DNA of 64,000 bases from Thiothrix eikelboomii. GTDB taxonomy: Bacteria > Pseudomonadota > Gammaproteobacteria > Thiotrichales > Thiotrichaceae. Below, in pieces: positions 26,704 through 36,594 of the stretch; position 1 is the stretch's first letter; each line of letters starts with the position of its first letter. Below the pieces are notes generated by a model. That model searched no databases. It was not told where the DNA came from and saw nothing but the letters and a program-made list of their open reading frames with translations. The stretch spans positions 186,001 to 250,000 of the forward strand of contig NZ_FUYB01000004.1 in NCBI RefSeq assembly GCF_900167255.1, given 5' to 3'. A program made the position numbers and the translations under genes.

Positions 26704-29307
26704 ATGGCTGATTTTGCCAAGGAAATTATTCCAGTTAATCTGGAAGATGAAATGCGTCAGTCCTATCTGGACTATGCCATGAGCGTTATCGTTGGGCGTG
26801 CTTTGCCGGATGTACGTGATGGCTTAAAACCTGTGCATCGTCGTGTTTTATTTGCGATGAGTGAGCTAGGTAATGATTGGAATAAACCCTATAAAAAGTC
26901 AGCACGGGTCGTTGGTGATGTGATCGGTAAATATCACCCTCACGGTGATACGGCGGTTTATGATGCAGTGGTGCGGATGGCTCAGCCCTTTTCGTTGCGT
27001 TATATGTTGGCGGATGGCCAAGGTAACTTTGGTTCAGTCGATGGTGATGCACCGGCAGCGATGCGTTATACCGAAGTGCGTATGTCGAAAATTGCGCACG
27101 AACTGTTAGCCGATATTGATAAAGAAACGGTTAATTTCGTTCCAAACTATGATGGTGCTGAGCACGAGCCAGCGGTGTTTCCTACTCGTGTTCCGAATTT
27201 ATTAGTGAATGGCTCATCCGGCATTGCCGTCGGGATGGCGACTAATATTCCCCCGCATAATCTGCATGAAGTGGTGAATGCTTGCTTAGCATTGATTACG
27301 AATCCTGAGTTAGAAATTGATGATCTGATGGAGTATGTGCCAGGACCCGACTTTCCTACTGCAGGTATTATTAATGGTTCACGCGGGATTCGTGAGGCTT
27401 ATCACACCGGACGTGGGCGGATTTATGTCCGGGCGCGGGCAGAGGTCGAAACGAATGAAAAAACTGGACGTGAAACCATTGTTGTTCATGAGCTGCCTTA
27501 TCAAGTCAATAAAGCCCGTCTGTTAGAAAAAATTGCCGAATTAGTTAAAGACAAGAAGATTGAAGGCATTTCAGAGCTGCGCGATGAGTCGGATAAAGAC
27601 GGTATGCGGATGGTGGTTGAGGTCAAGCGTGGCGAATCCGCCGAAGTGCTGCTCAATAATCTGTATAAGCAAACCCAAATGCAAACCGTGTTTGGCATTA
27701 ATATGGTGGCTTTAGTTGATGCTCAACCTAAGCTGCTTAATTTAAAACAGATTCTGGAAGCCTTTTTGCGACATCGCCGTGAGGTTGTGACGCGCCGCAC
27801 TATTTTCAATCTACGTAAAGCCCGTGAGCGTGCACATCTTTTAGAGGGTTTGGCGGTCGCACTGTCCAATATTGATGAGATTATTGATTTAATTAAGCAA
27901 GCCGCTAGCCCTGCTGAAGCAAAAGAAGGTTTAATGGCACGCGGTTGGAGTCCGGGGATTGTCTCTGAGATGTTAATGCGCTCAGGGGCGGAAATGTCGC
28001 GCCCGGATGATTTGTCTGCCGCACTTGGCTTACGTGAAGGTCACTATTGGCTTTCTGAAGAACAAGCCCAAGCCATTCTCGATCTACGTCTGCATCGTTT
28101 AACGGGCTTAGAAAAAGACAAAATCCTGGAGGAATACCGTGAGCTTCTAGAGCGTATTGCAGATTTGCTGGATATTTTAAGCAATCCAGAGCGCCTCATG
28201 CAGGTGATTCGTGATGAGTTGCTAGAGTTGCGTGAGACTTATAGTGATAAGCGACGCACTGAAATTAATGTAATTGGCGAAGATTTAAGCCTAGAAGATT
28301 TGATTGCGGATGAAGAGGTCGTAGTCACACTATCGCATGAAGGTTATGCCAAAGCCCAACCCTTAGACACTTACCGCGCTCAACGTCGTGGGGGTCGGGG
28401 TAAGACAGCAACGACGATGAAACAAGAAGATTTTCTGGAGAAACTGTTTGTCGCTAGTACGCATGACACGATTCTTTGCTTCTCCAGTCGTGGGCGCATG
28501 TATTGGCTGAAGGTTTATCAATTGCCACTCGCGAGTCGTAACTCACGAGGCCGACCGATGGTCAATCTCTTACCCCTTGAAGAAGGTGAGCGGATTAATG
28601 CGATTCTGCCGATTCGTGAATACGAAGAAGGCAAGTTTATTTTTATGGTCACTTCGAATGGTACGGTAAAGAAAACACCATTAAAAGAATTCTCGCGGCC
28701 ACGTAATGCGGGGATTATTGCGGTCGATTTGCGCGATGATTACTTAGTCGATGTCGCACTCACTAATGGCGAAAATGAAGTGATGCTATTTACTTCAGCC
28801 GGTAAAGCCATCCGTTTCCATGAAAGCGATGTCCGGGCGATGGGACGGGGGGCAGCGGGCGTGCGTGGTATTCGTTTAGACGAGAATCAGCAGGTCAATG
28901 CGCTTTTAATTTTGGGTGAAGGTGAAATTCTGACCGCGACTGAAAATGGCTATGGTAAACGCACTCGTGTGGATGAGTTCTTAGCCCAAGGGCGGGGCGG
29001 TATGGGCGTGATCGCTATCCAAACTTCTGAGCGCAATGGGCAAGCGATTGGTGCGGTTCAAGTTACTGAAACGAATCAAATTATGTTGATTACCAATGGG
29101 GGTACTTTAGTCCGTACACCGGTGGCTCAGGTTTCGGTCGTGGGGCGTAATACCCAAGGTGTGACCTTGATTCGTCTGAATGAAGGGGAGAAATTGGTAC
29201 AAATTGCCCCTATTTTGAGCACTGGCGATGAAGAAGTGGAGCTAGACGAAGCTGAAGCTGGCATTGCTGAGGACACCAGCAATACCAACGACATCAGCAG
29301 CGAATAA
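26704..29307 (+). CDS. gyrA: DNA gyrase subunit A
   Basis: Protein of 867 residues. Catalytic Tyr122 is in [10 protein letters not shown], and the quinolone-determining stretch [15 protein letters not shown] has Thr83 and Asp87. Thr at 83 is a normal variant in several gammaproteobacteria and not evidence of resistance. The C-terminal DNA-wrapping part contains the GyrA box QRRGGRGK near residue 560 and the repeated six-bladed pinwheel motifs, ending in an acidic tail ([11 protein letters not shown]). With GyrB it introduces negative supercoils. It has its own promoter and a strong terminator. Confidence 0.97.
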   Translation: MADFAKEIIPVNLEDEMRQSYLDYAMSVIVGRALPDVRDGLKPVHRRVLFAMSELGNDWNKPYKKSARVVGDVIGKYHPHGDTAVYDAVVRMAQPFSLRYMLADGQGNFGSVDGDAPAAMRYTEVRMSKIAHELLADIDKETVNFVPNYDGAEHEPAVFPTRVPNLLVNGSSGIAVGMATNIPPHNLHEVVNACLALITNPELEIDDLMEYVPGPDFPTAGIINGSRGIREAYHTGRGRIYVRARAEVETNEKTGRETIVVHELPYQVNKARLLEKIAELVKDKKIEGISELRDESDKDGMRMVVEVKRGESAEVLLNNLYKQTQMQTVFGINMVALVDAQPKLLNLKQILEAFLRHRREVVTRRTIFNLRKARERAHLLEGLAVALSNIDEIIDLIKQAASPAEAKEGLMARGWSPGIVSEMLMRSGAEMSRPDDLSAALGLREGHYWLSEEQAQAILDLRLHRLTGLEKDKILEEYRELLERIADLLDILSNPERLMQVIRDELLELRETYSDKRRTEINVIGEDLSLEDLIADEEVVVTLSHEGYAKAQPLDTYRAQRRGGRGKTATTMKQEDFLEKLFVASTHDTILCFSSRGRMYWLKVYQLPLASRNSRGRPMVNLLPLEEGERINAILPIREYEEGKFIFMVTSNGTVKKTPLKEFSRPRNAGIIAVDLRDDYLVDVALTNGENEVMLFTSAGKAIRFHESDVRAMGRGAAGVRGIRLDENQQVNALLILGEGEILTATENGYGKRTRVDEFLAQGRGGMGVIAIQTSERNGQAIGAVQVTETNQIMLITNGGTLVRTPVAQVSVVGRNTQGVTLIRLNEGEKLVQIAPILSTGDEEVELDEAEAGIAEDTSNTNDISSE

Positions 29308-29308
29308 G

Positions 29309-29357
29309 CTAACTCACCCACTAGACGTCTGCTGAGCCAGACGTCTAGCCGAGTTAG
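29309..29357. terminator. Bidirectional terminator between gyrA and the Nudix gene
   Basis: CTAGACGTCTG (29321-29331) pairs perfectly with CAGACGTCTAG (29338-29348), extended outward by CTAACTC (29309-29315) with GAGTTAG (29351-29357). Both flanking genes converge on it. Confidence 0.8.
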
Positions 29358-30007
29358 GCGGCTCTGGCCATCGGTGGCTCTAGTTCCTTAAAATCCACGC
29401 CAAGTCGATACAAAAGATTTAACGTCATGCGTGCAGTCGCCCCCCAGAGTAACTCTCCATCGTATTCCTTAAAATAAACGACAGGTACTTTCGTACCATT
29501 CAATTCACGTAAACGTAACTCGTGATTACGGGGTTCAGCCAACCAAGTTAAGGGTATGGTAAAAGCACGATCCACTTCGCTAGGCTGTAATTGTAAAGAA
29601 TAAGGCCAAGGTACTTGCCCCACAATCGGTGTAATTTTGAAGTGACTGATGCTGTGATGAGGGGGCAAATGCCCTAAAATAGCCACATCTTGTGGATCAA
29701 TACCGATTTCTTCATGGGCTTCCCGCAAAGCAGTGCGATATAAATCGACATCTTGTGGATCTCGCTTACCACCTGCAAATGCCACCTGACCACTGTGTCG
29801 ATCACGTTCTGAACAGGCACGGCGAATATAAAGTAAATGCCATTCATCCCGTAGACGCACAAAGGGGACGAGTACGGCTGCATCACGGAACTGATCGCCG
29901 ATTAAATCACTGGGTACATCAAAACTACGCTGAGCGTTAAACGGAGAGTTAACGGGTTGTAAGCGTTTACTAATATCTTGTGCGGTTAATTTATCCAAAG
30001 CATGCAT
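29354..30007 (-). CDS. Nudix hydrolase, CoA pyrophosphatase-like
   Basis: Protein of 217 residues. The Nudix box GGKRDPQDVDLYRTALREAHEEIGI fits GX5EX7REUXEEXGU with Asp for the first Glu (shown here only as key residues Gly, Arg, Glu, Glu, Glu, Gly). The following LPPHHSISHFKITPIVG and the upstream LYIRRA...HSGQVAFAGGK fit the CoA pyrophosphatase (NudL/YeaB) type, which cleaves CoA to 3',5'-ADP and phosphopantetheine. Substrate is inferred from overall pattern only. Confidence 0.78.
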   Translation of the reverse strand: MHALDKLTAQDISKRLQPVNSPFNAQRSFDVPSDLIGDQFRDAAVLVPFVRLRDEWHLLYIRRACSERDRHSGQVAFAGGKRDPQDVDLYRTALREAHEEIGIDPQDVAILGHLPPHHSISHFKITPIVGQVPWPYSLQLQPSEVDRAFTIPLTWLAEPRNHELRLRELNGTKVPVVYFKEYDGELLWGATARMTLNLLYRLGVDFKELEPPMARAA

Positions 30008-30200
30008 GCTAAATCCTAGTGTTTTTTAAGCAAGTTCTAATTGTTCTCAAACTGGGTGACTTGAAAGTGTAGGTGCTGCTAGAAAGATTCCAAGCCGCTG
30101 ATGCTACTGTTACACTGCCTACGCTTTTTTTATGACCTATTTTATAGATACCCACCCGATGGGTGCTACTTCCTATTGTAATCTGTTAAGGATCGACTTG

Positions 30201-30512
30201 ATGAGCCAAATCGAAAATGTTCGTCTTCAAACCACTGGCAATGTGTATTTTGATGGTAAATGTGTCAGCTTTACCTTTTTCACGGCCGACGGTAGCCGCA
30301 AGAGTATCGGTGTTATTCTGCCAGCTGAGCTTACTTTTGGTACCGCTGCACCCGAAATAATGGAGATCCAGCAAGGGCATTGTCGTGTCCGTTTAGCGGG
30401 TACTGAAGTATGGCAAGACTATCGCGGCGGACAATCGTTTTCGGTCGGTGCTAATACTTCATTTGATATTGAGGTGTTAGAACCCACCCATTACCTCTGC
30501 CACTACGGCTAG
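30201..30512 (+). CDS. ppnP: Pyrimidine/purine nucleoside phosphorylase (PpnP, DUF1255)
   Basis: Protein of 103 residues from ATG 30201 with AAGGA upstream; the frame reaches back to 30132 but the family is about 94-105 residues. Single cupin barrel with NVYFDGKCVSF, ELTFGTAAPEIMEI, and the C-terminal LEPTHYLCHYG, close to E. coli PpnP as I recall it. The family phosphorolyses nucleosides to base and ribose-1-phosphate with broad specificity. It stands alone before a terminator. Confidence 0.85.
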   Translation: MSQIENVRLQTTGNVYFDGKCVSFTFFTADGSRKSIGVILPAELTFGTAAPEIMEIQQGHCRVRLAGTEVWQDYRGGQSFSVGANTSFDIEVLEPTHYLCHYG

Positions 30513-30523
30513 TTTTAATAGTT

Positions 30524-30561
30524 TTGCATCCTTTCATGTAAGTTTTTTGTAAAGGATGCAA
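30524..30561. terminator. Terminator hairpin between ppnP and the thioredoxin fusion gene
   Basis: TTGCATCCTTT (30524-30534) pairs perfectly with AAAGGATGCAA (30551-30561) around a T-rich loop. The two neighbouring genes converge here, and the minus-strand stop is at 30562. Confidence 0.7.
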
Positions 30562-31830
30562 TTATTTTGCCATGATCCCTAAATTCTGCTCGATAAATTT
30601 TATTAGCTGGGGTTCATCCCATTCTAAACCACCAAAATATTGATAGCGTAATCGCCCTTGACGATCAAGCAGATAGGTACTCGGAAAGGCTTGCAGTTGC
30701 CAAGGCTCGATTAAGCTGCTGGTAGTATCCACAAGTACGGGATAGTCTGCAGGCACATGTTCTAAGAAAGTTTTAATTTCTTTTAGTTCCTCACCGACAT
30801 CAACACTGAGGACGACAAATTCATCTTTTGAAAATTGGCTCTGCAAATTGTTCAGTGAGGGAATCTCTTTGATGCAAGGGGGACACCAAGTCGCCCAGAA
30901 ATTTAAGAGCACCACTTTGCCACGGTAGTCTTTTAAATCTTGTATTTTTCCTGCTAAGTCAGGCAAACGCAACTCGGGCGCTAAGGATTGAGTCGGATGT
31001 GCTTGTAGAGGGGATTCATTTCCGTTAGTTATTTGTGGCTGTGGCTTAAGCGAAGGTTTAGCCAAAGTAGCCACCGCTTGCGCTAATTGGGCTGGAAAGA
31101 CACTAAGCTGGAGCAGCTCTTCTTCTGAATGGGCTTGACCTTGCAAAAAGCCTTCAGTGGTATCATTCAGCAGTTCCGAATAAACCGTATTACCACCTTG
31201 TTCTAAAGCAGTGACTAAAGCTTCCATCCCTTTTAATTTAGATTTTTCAGTCGTTTGAAAGACATAGATCGGCAGTTTGAATGGATAGGTTGCCTCAATT
31301 CGTTTGGTCGATTTAGGCTTAGACGGATTCAGTTGCAGATGGGGATAGGCCAGTACTAAGCCGGTGAGCTGTCCGGTGAGTGCTGGGGCGTGACCGTGAG
31401 TTTCTTGCCAGGTATTCAGTCCTTCGAGGGTCGCTTTGGCACTGTCGCCAATACTAAAAATAAACAATGGATGCTTAGCTTGACTCGGTAACGAGGCTTG
31501 GATCAATTCGGCCAATGCAGTTGGACTTAAGCGCTGCGGAGTTTGGTGAGTGGCGGGTTTTTTAGGTATCGCTTCTAGGGAGGTTAGCCATATTTCTAAA
31601 TCATAGGCGGCTAATTGTTTAGCTAAATTAAAGTCGGCGGCTTGGGTTGCTGGAGTGGAAAACCACAAAATACGTTGTGAGGCTTGACCAAAACGGTGAA
31701 TCGAGGTTTCCAGTTGACCTGATAAAGGTACAGTGACCGTTTCGTCAGGTTCTTCAGCAGACAGGCAAGGATTCATCAAGCTGCTTATCACGAGTACAGC
31801 CAGCGCTAACCAATACTTTGTTCGGATCAT
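30562..31830 (-). CDS. Exported hydrolase-like domain fused to TlpA-type thioredoxin
   Basis: Protein of 422 residues with an N-terminal signal peptide (about 5-25). Residues about 30-255 read as an alpha/beta-hydrolase-like or VirJ/AcvB-like fold: ILWFSTPATQ, IFSIGDSAKATLEGL with a possible nucleophile Ser130 in a GxSxK rather than GxSxG setting, and TGLVLAYPHLQL. After a Pro-rich linker, residues about 285-420 are a TlpA/ResA thioredoxin domain with WATWCPPC (Cys316, Cys319), VVLSVDVGEE and the cis-Pro segment AFPSTYLLD. It probably acts as a periplasmic thiol-disulfide reductase. The domain pairing is unusual, and the hydrolase assignment is tentative. Confidence 0.7.
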   Translation of the reverse strand: MIRTKYWLALAVLVISSLMNPCLSAEEPDETVTVPLSGQLETSIHRFGQASQRILWFSTPATQAADFNLAKQLAAYDLEIWLTSLEAIPKKPATHQTPQRLSPTALAELIQASLPSQAKHPLFIFSIGDSAKATLEGLNTWQETHGHAPALTGQLTGLVLAYPHLQLNPSKPKSTKRIEATYPFKLPIYVFQTTEKSKLKGMEALVTALEQGGNTVYSELLNDTTEGFLQGQAHSEEELLQLSVFPAQLAQAVATLAKPSLKPQPQITNGNESPLQAHPTQSLAPELRLPDLAGKIQDLKDYRGKVVLLNFWATWCPPCIKEIPSLNNLQSQFSKDEFVVLSVDVGEELKEIKTFLEHVPADYPVLVDTTSSLIEPWQLQAFPSTYLLDRQGRLRYQYFGGLEWDEPQLIKFIEQNLGIMAK

Positions 31831-31931
31831 TTGAAATTCTATGCAGTTAATTAAGCCCTGTAGGCAGCCTACTCTAGGCTACCTAGCAAGATTGTACATT
31901 ATCCCTGACGAAGACAGGGCATAATTAACCC

Positions 31932-32429
31932 TTATTGAGCTTTATTCACTTTATCGGGGAGTACTTGCGGATTGCAGAGGTCTTTAAGGCTTTTTTCCAT
32001 TTCAGCAATTTTATCCGCCCGTTCTTTTGCCGTGAGAATTTTTTCTGCATTATCGGTGGAGCGCCAGCGAATCACGGGATTAGCCAAGAGCTGTTTTAAA
32101 GACGCTTTTTGCTGCTCACAAAACTGGCGATGTTTATCTTCATTCTTGCTGCCTTCATCTTTAGCCTGATCCAATTCCTTTTTATCGGGGTCTTGATCGT
32201 CTTCAGCCTTGCCACTGGTATTGGTTTTTTCGGCGTGTTTGGCTTTTCCACTGGATAAGCCAATATCTTGTGCAATCTCCTTCGCTTTGGATAAATCAGG
32301 GGGTGGGGTTTGAGTGTAATGCACTGCCCCCGAGGCATCTGTCCACTTGTAAATTTCGGCCTCTACGCCAGTTATCATGCAAGATAAAAGAGCGGATAGT
32401 GCACAGAGTTGGATGACTGTTTTTTTCAT
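31932..32429 (-). CDS. DUF4124 domain exported protein
   Basis: Protein of 165 residues with a signal peptide (residues about 1-24) followed at once by IYKWTDASGAVHYTQTPPP, the DUF4124 beta-hairpin common in gammaproteobacterial envelope proteins. Residues about 55-100 are Lys/Asp/Glu-rich and disordered, and the rest is helical with one Cys pair. Function unknown for the family. It lies about 100 bases upstream of the thioredoxin fusion gene on the same strand, which may be chance. Confidence 0.7.
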   Translation of the reverse strand: MKKTVIQLCALSALLSCMITGVEAEIYKWTDASGAVHYTQTPPPDLSKAKEIAQDIGLSSGKAKHAEKTNTSGKAEDDQDPDKKELDQAKDEGSKNEDKHRQFCEQQKASLKQLLANPVIRWRSTDNAEKILTAKERADKIAEMEKSLKDLCNPQVLPDKVNKAQ

Positions 32430-32653
32430 AATAGAGCGGCCTCTGCGTAATTGTTTTTAGTGATTGCTGGGTTTTTATGCGGTTTTTATTTTAAATTTAT
32501 TGAATTTTAAATTCATAAAACTATTGTATGAGCTAATTATCACATGAAATCAACTCAAACAGATAGGCTGATCGTCGGATTTATATAGAGTGGTTTTAGT
32601 TAGGCAAGAAGGCGGTTTGGCAAAGTCTTAGGGTAGGGTACTTAGGATTGCGT

Positions 32654-32684
32654 TACTCGGTGGCGAAATCTGCTCCACCGAGTA
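32654..32684 (-). terminator. Hairpin downstream of the thiolase gene
   Basis: TACTCGGTGG (32654-32663) pairs perfectly with CCACCGAGTA (32675-32684), 15 bases past the minus-strand stop at 32699. No long T run follows, so efficiency is uncertain. The remaining spacer to 32430 is AT-rich and shows nothing else. Confidence 0.55.
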
Positions 32685-32698
32685 CACTTAAGCAAGTC

Positions 32699-33880
32699 TT
32701 ACATGCGCTCAAAGACAGCAGCAATACCTTGACCGCCACCAATACACATAGTGACTAAGGCATATTTGCCATTAATGCGTTGTAATTCATACAGTGCTTT
32801 GGTGGCAATGAAAGCCCCTGAGCAACCGATAGGATGACCTAAAGCAATAGCCCCACCGTTTGGATTGGTTTTGTTCATGTCTAAGCCTAGACCGCGTGAG
32901 ACTGCAATAGCTTGAGCTGCGAAAGCCTCATTAGATTCAATCACATCCATTTGATCTAAAGACAAGCCCGCTTTTTTCAGCGCTTGCTTAGAGGCAGGGA
33001 TCGGACCTTCACCCATAACATCGTTCGGGACACCCGCGACGGCATAAGAGACTAAGCGTGCGATGGGTTTTTGGCCTGCATTCGCCGCCACATCCGCTGC
33101 CGCTAAGACAAAGAAAGCAGCGCCATCATTAATACCAGAGGCATTACCAGCAGTTACTGTGCCGTCTTTCTTAAAGGCTGGGCGCATTTTCGCCAAAGTT
33201 TCAACGGTTGTATCGGCTTTAACATGCTCATCAGTGTCAAAAATTACTTCACCTTTACGAGTTTTCAGCGTAATTGGCAGAATTTGTGATTTAAAACGAC
33301 CTTCTTTAATCGCATTGGCGGCACGGCGTTGTGATTCAGCGGCTAAGGCATCTTGCTCTTCACGAGTAATACCCCATTTGGCGGCTAAATTCTCAGCAGT
33401 GATACCCATATGGCCGACACCAAAAGGGTCAGTCAAGGTGGCAACCATCATGTCGACCATTTGTGTATCGCCCATGCGTGCACCATTACGCATCGCCGTT
33501 GAGAGATAGCCAGCGCGTGACATAACCTCAACGCCACCACCAATCCCATAGTCATAGTCACCGAGCATAATGCCTTGTGCAGTCGTGACAATCGCTTGTA
33601 AGCCAGAGCTACATAGACGGTTCACTGCCATTGCAACAGATTCCATTGATAAACCTGCTTGAATGGATGCAACCCGTGCCACATAAGGGAAACGAGATTC
33701 AGTAGGGATGGTATTACCTACTGTTACATAATTGATTTGTGCAGGATCAACACTAGAACGTTGGACTGCTTCTTTCATGACTTGACCCGCTAATTCAGCA
33801 GGTTCTATGCTGCTTAAACTTCCGCCGAAAGCACCAATAGCAGAACGTACCGCACTTAATACAACAACATCACGACTCAT
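32699..33880 (-). CDS. Acetyl-CoA acetyltransferase (thiolase)
   Basis: Protein of 393 residues from ATG 33880 with AAGGAGAA upstream; the open frame runs to 33970 but the added residues are not family-like. Thiolase residues: nucleophilic Cys in NRLCSSGLQAI near residue 88, His in GHPIGCSGA, Cys in CIGGGQG at the C-terminus, and NAS/NEAFAAQA. It condenses two acetyl-CoA to acetoacetyl-CoA or the reverse. In this kind of organism it often starts polyhydroxybutyrate synthesis (PhaA), but no pha genes are nearby. It sits next to cbbR, with convergent relation to nothing on its left. Confidence 0.88.
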   Translation of the reverse strand: MSRDVVVLSAVRSAIGAFGGSLSSIEPAELAGQVMKEAVQRSSVDPAQINYVTVGNTIPTESRFPYVARVASIQAGLSMESVAMAVNRLCSSGLQAIVTTAQGIMLGDYDYGIGGGVEVMSRAGYLSTAMRNGARMGDTQMVDMMVATLTDPFGVGHMGITAENLAAKWGITREEQDALAAESQRRAANAIKEGRFKSQILPITLKTRKGEVIFDTDEHVKADTTVETLAKMRPAFKKDGTVTAGNASGINDGAAFFVLAAADVAANAGQKPIARLVSYAVAGVPNDVMGEGPIPASKQALKKAGLSLDQMDVIESNEAFAAQAIAVSRGLGLDMNKTNPNGGAIALGHPIGCSGAFIATKALYELQRINGKYALVTMCIGGGQGIAAVFERM

Positions 33881-34001
33881 TACACTTCTCCTTGCATGGG
33901 TTATTCTGGACCCTTCCTCAACGCTTGCACAGCATAGCCGAAAAACTTGCGCATTGCAGCAACTAAGCATAGCGCCTCACCATTATCTATCGGCCTTGCG
34001 G

Positions 34002-34925
34002 TTAGCTTAAAGCCGTATAATTGGAGCGTACAAAGCGCGGTGCTTCTGCCATCACAAACGACTTAAATTCGCGGGCAATCGGTGATAAGCGTTTACCTTT
34101 ACGCATCACTACATACCAATGCCGCCGAATCGGGAAGTTTTCTACCTCCAAAATCACCAAGCAGCCACTGTCTAATTCAGGCTGAATGGTATGCATGGAA
34201 ACTACTCCTAAGCCTAATCCTGCCCCGACTGCATGTTTGATGGTTTCATTGCTGCGCATTTCGAGGGTATTTTTGTAGCTCGCCTGGTATTTATGTAAAT
34301 GGCGTTCAATCGTACTGCGCGTCCCTGAACCTTTTTCGCGTACAATAAAACGCTCAGCCACTATCTCGCTTAAGCACAAGGCTCGCTTGAGTGAAGCCAG
34401 TGGATGCGTTGCAGCTGCAATCACGACTAAAGGGTTTTCCATTAAACGCTCAGATTGTAAGCCGTGTCCTTTGGGAGGCTCACCCATAATGACCATATCC
34501 GGTTCATGGTTTTCTAATTGATTCAACAGCGTATTCCGATTGCTCACATCCAAGGTAATATTAATATCTTCGTGTTGCCGTGAAAATTCGGCGAGTAGTT
34601 GGGTGACGAAGTAATTAGCCGTGGTGACAACCGAAATAATTAAATGTCCCCCTTTCGTGCCTTTGAGTTCTTTCATGACCCCTAACATATCATTGTGGGC
34701 TTGTAGTACGCGGCTGGCATAGTTTTGCACCTCTTTCCCAATCGGGGTGAGACACATTTTTTTCCCTTGGCGCTCGAATAAAACCAAGCCACTTTCATCT
34801 TCTAATTGCTTGATTTGCATGGAAACAGCTGGCTGAGTCATAAATAGCTTTTCCGCCGCACGGGTGTAGCTCTCGTATTGTGCTACTGCTTCAAAAATAC
34901 GGATTTGGCTGAGTGAATAAGGCAC
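34002..34925 (-). CDS. cbbR: CbbR, LysR-type regulator of the RuBisCO operon
   Basis: Protein of 307 residues. LysR winged-helix N-terminus (SQIRIFEAVAQYESYTRAAE, then MTQPAVSMQIKQLE) and a periplasmic-binding-like effector domain from about residue 90. Divergent from cbbL across 154 bases, the classical CbbR arrangement. CbbR senses metabolites of the Calvin cycle and activates cbb transcription. The shared gap holds two palindromes that may be its sites. Confidence 0.9.
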   Translation of the reverse strand: MPYSLSQIRIFEAVAQYESYTRAAEKLFMTQPAVSMQIKQLEDESGLVLFERQGKKMCLTPIGKEVQNYASRVLQAHNDMLGVMKELKGTKGGHLIISVVTTANYFVTQLLAEFSRQHEDINITLDVSNRNTLLNQLENHEPDMVIMGEPPKGHGLQSERLMENPLVVIAAATHPLASLKRALCLSEIVAERFIVREKGSGTRSTIERHLHKYQASYKNTLEMRSNETIKHAVGAGLGLGVVSMHTIQPELDSGCLVILEVENFPIRRHWYVVMRKGKRLSPIAREFKSFVMAEAPRFVRSNYTALS

Positions 34926-34945
34926 AGGCTATTTCCTTTCAAAAT

Positions 34946-34960
34946 ATAAGTATTGCTTAT
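34946..34960. promoter_or_regulatory. LysR box (ATAAGTATTGCTTAT) before cbbR
   Basis: Perfect ATAAG/CTTAT dyad that includes a T-N11-A core (T34947, A34959), the LysR-family consensus. It lies 20 bases upstream of the cbbR start, so it probably also mediates autoregulation. Confidence 0.6.
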
Positions 34961-35014
34961 GTTTGCATATTTCATTATTGAGTTTTAATTATAGCTTCTG
35001 TTTGCCATACTAGG

Positions 35015-35034
35015 CTATCAACACAGTTTGATAG
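35015..35034. promoter_or_regulatory. Second palindrome in the cbbR-cbbL gap
   Basis: CTATCA (35015-35020) pairs with TGATAG (35029-35034). It is 46 bases before cbbL and close to where the cbb promoter should be. It may be an activation site or a stem in the leader. No confident -35/-10 pair was found. Confidence 0.4.
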
Positions 35035-35079
35035 TTGTTTAAGCAAATTTTTCATTAAGCTCGTTGGAGGCATTACTTC

Positions 35080-36501
35080 ATGGCCGTTAAAAACTACAGT
35101 GCAGGTGTTAAAGAATACCGCGAAACCTACTGGATGCCGGATTACACTCCGAAAGATACCGACATCCTCGCTTGCTTCAAGGTGACACCTCAGCCCGGTG
35201 TACCGCGTGAAGAAGTGGCTGCTGCAGTGGCTGCAGAGTCATCCACGGGTACTTGGACGACGGTCTGGACTGACCTACTCACCGACTTGGATTATTACAA
35301 AGGTCGTGCTTATGCGATCGAAGATGTACCGGGCGATGACACCTGCTTCTACGCATTCGTGGCTTACCCGATTGACCTGTTTGAAGAAGGCTCAGTGGTC
35401 AATGTCATGACTTCTTTGGTTGGTAATGTCTTCGGTTTTAAAGCTTTACGTGCACTGCGCTTAGAAGACATCCGCTTCCCGATTGCTTATGTGATGACCT
35501 GTAATGGCCCGCCACAGGGTATTCAGGTGGAACGTGACATCCTCAACAAATACGGTCGTCCGCTGTTGGGTTGTACTATTAAGCCGAAGCTGGGACTGTC
35601 TGCTAAGAACTACGGTCGGGCCTGCTACGAAGGTCTGCGCGGCGGTCTGGACTTCACTAAAGATGACGAAAACGTTAACTCACAGCCCTTCATGCGCTGG
35701 AGACATCGTTTCGACTTCGTCATGGAAGCGATCCACAAAGCCGAAGCCGAAACTGGCGAGCGTAAAGGTCACTACCTGAACGTAACTGCACCGACTGCTG
35801 ACGAAATGATGCGCCGTGCAGAATATGCGAAAGAAATCGGTGCGCCGATCATTATGCACGACTACATCACTGGCGGTTGGGCGGCGAACACTCAATTGGC
35901 GCAATGGTGCCAAAACAACGGTATGTTGCTGCACATCCACCGTGCCATGCACGCGGTACTCGATCGCAACCCGCACCACGGCATCCACTTCCGCGTTCTG
36001 ACCAAGATTTTGCGGCTGTCTGGTGGCGACCATCTGCACTCCGGTACAGTCGTGGGCAAGCTGGAAGGTGACCGTGAAGCCACCTTGGGCTGGATTGACA
36101 TTATGCGTGATAAATACATCAAGGAAGACCGTTCACGTGGTATCTTCTTCGATCAAGACTGGGGTTCGATGCCGGGCGTATTGCCGGTCGCTTCCGGTGG
36201 TATCCACGTCTGGCACATGCCTGCACTGGTTAATATCTTTGGTGATGATTCCGTCCTGCAATTCGGTGGTGGCACTTTAGGTCATCCTTGGGGGAATGCA
36301 GCCGGTGCTGCGGCTAACCGTGTCGCGGTTGAGGCTTGTGTCGAAGCGCGTAATATGGGACGCGAAATCGAGAAAGAAGGTAAAGACATTCTGGTCAATG
36401 CCGCCAAGTCTAGCCCTGAACTGAAGATTGCTATGGAGACTTGGAAAGAGATCAAATTCGAGTTTGACACTGTTGACAAGCTTGACGTTGCGCACAAGTA
36501 A
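35080..36501 (+). CDS. cbbL: RuBisCO large subunit, form I
   Basis: Protein of 473 residues, form IA type. Active-site residues are all present: TIKPKLGLS (Lys175 and Lys177 equivalents), carbamylated Lys in [20 protein letters not shown], and loop-6 Lys in [11 protein letters not shown]. It fixes CO2 onto ribulose-1,5-bisphosphate. No carboxysome shell genes are near, and cbbQ and cbbO follow, so this is the cytoplasmic IAq version rather than the carboxysomal one. ATG follows TTGGAGG. It leads the operon cbbL-cbbS-orf104-cbbQ-cbbO. Confidence 0.97.
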   Translation: MAVKNYSAGVKEYRETYWMPDYTPKDTDILACFKVTPQPGVPREEVAAAVAAESSTGTWTTVWTDLLTDLDYYKGRAYAIEDVPGDDTCFYAFVAYPIDLFEEGSVVNVMTSLVGNVFGFKALRALRLEDIRFPIAYVMTCNGPPQGIQVERDILNKYGRPLLGCTIKPKLGLSAKNYGRACYEGLRGGLDFTKDDENVNSQPFMRWRHRFDFVMEAIHKAEAETGERKGHYLNVTAPTADEMMRRAEYAKEIGAPIIMHDYITGGWAANTQLAQWCQNNGMLLHIHRAMHAVLDRNPHHGIHFRVLTKILRLSGGDHLHSGTVVGKLEGDREATLGWIDIMRDKYIKEDRSRGIFFDQDWGSMPGVLPVASGGIHVWHMPALVNIFGDDSVLQFGGGTLGHPWGNAAGAAANRVAVEACVEARNMGREIEKEGKDILVNAAKSSPELKIAMETWKEIKFEFDTVDKLDVAHK

Positions 36502-36513
36502 TTGTTGTTTACT

Positions 36514-36566
36514 ACCCCCATCCCCAACCCTTCCCTCACAAGGGGTGAAGGGAGCAAGGGAGGGAT
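36514..36566. repeat. REP-like element in the cbbL-cbbS spacer
   Basis: CCCCATCCCCAACCCTTCCC is followed by AAGGGGTGAAGGGAGC, forming an imperfect stem (CCCTTC with GAAGGG and an inner CCT/AGG around CACA). The same C-rich to G-rich style recurs at 3463-3495 and 38178-38279. It occupies most of the 93-base gap between the two RuBisCO subunit genes. Confidence 0.6.
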
Positions 36567-36594
36567 CTAAAGCTGAATTTCAGGAGTACATCAC

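Noticed and set aside
26944-26970. Thr83 in GyrA as a quinolone-resistance change
   Set aside because: Thr at this place is a normal residue in several gammaproteobacteria; the rest of the region is wild type in pattern.
32699-33880. Polyhydroxybutyrate operon
   Set aside because: Only a thiolase is present; no phaB, phaC or phasin gene is adjacent, so the symbol phaA was not used.
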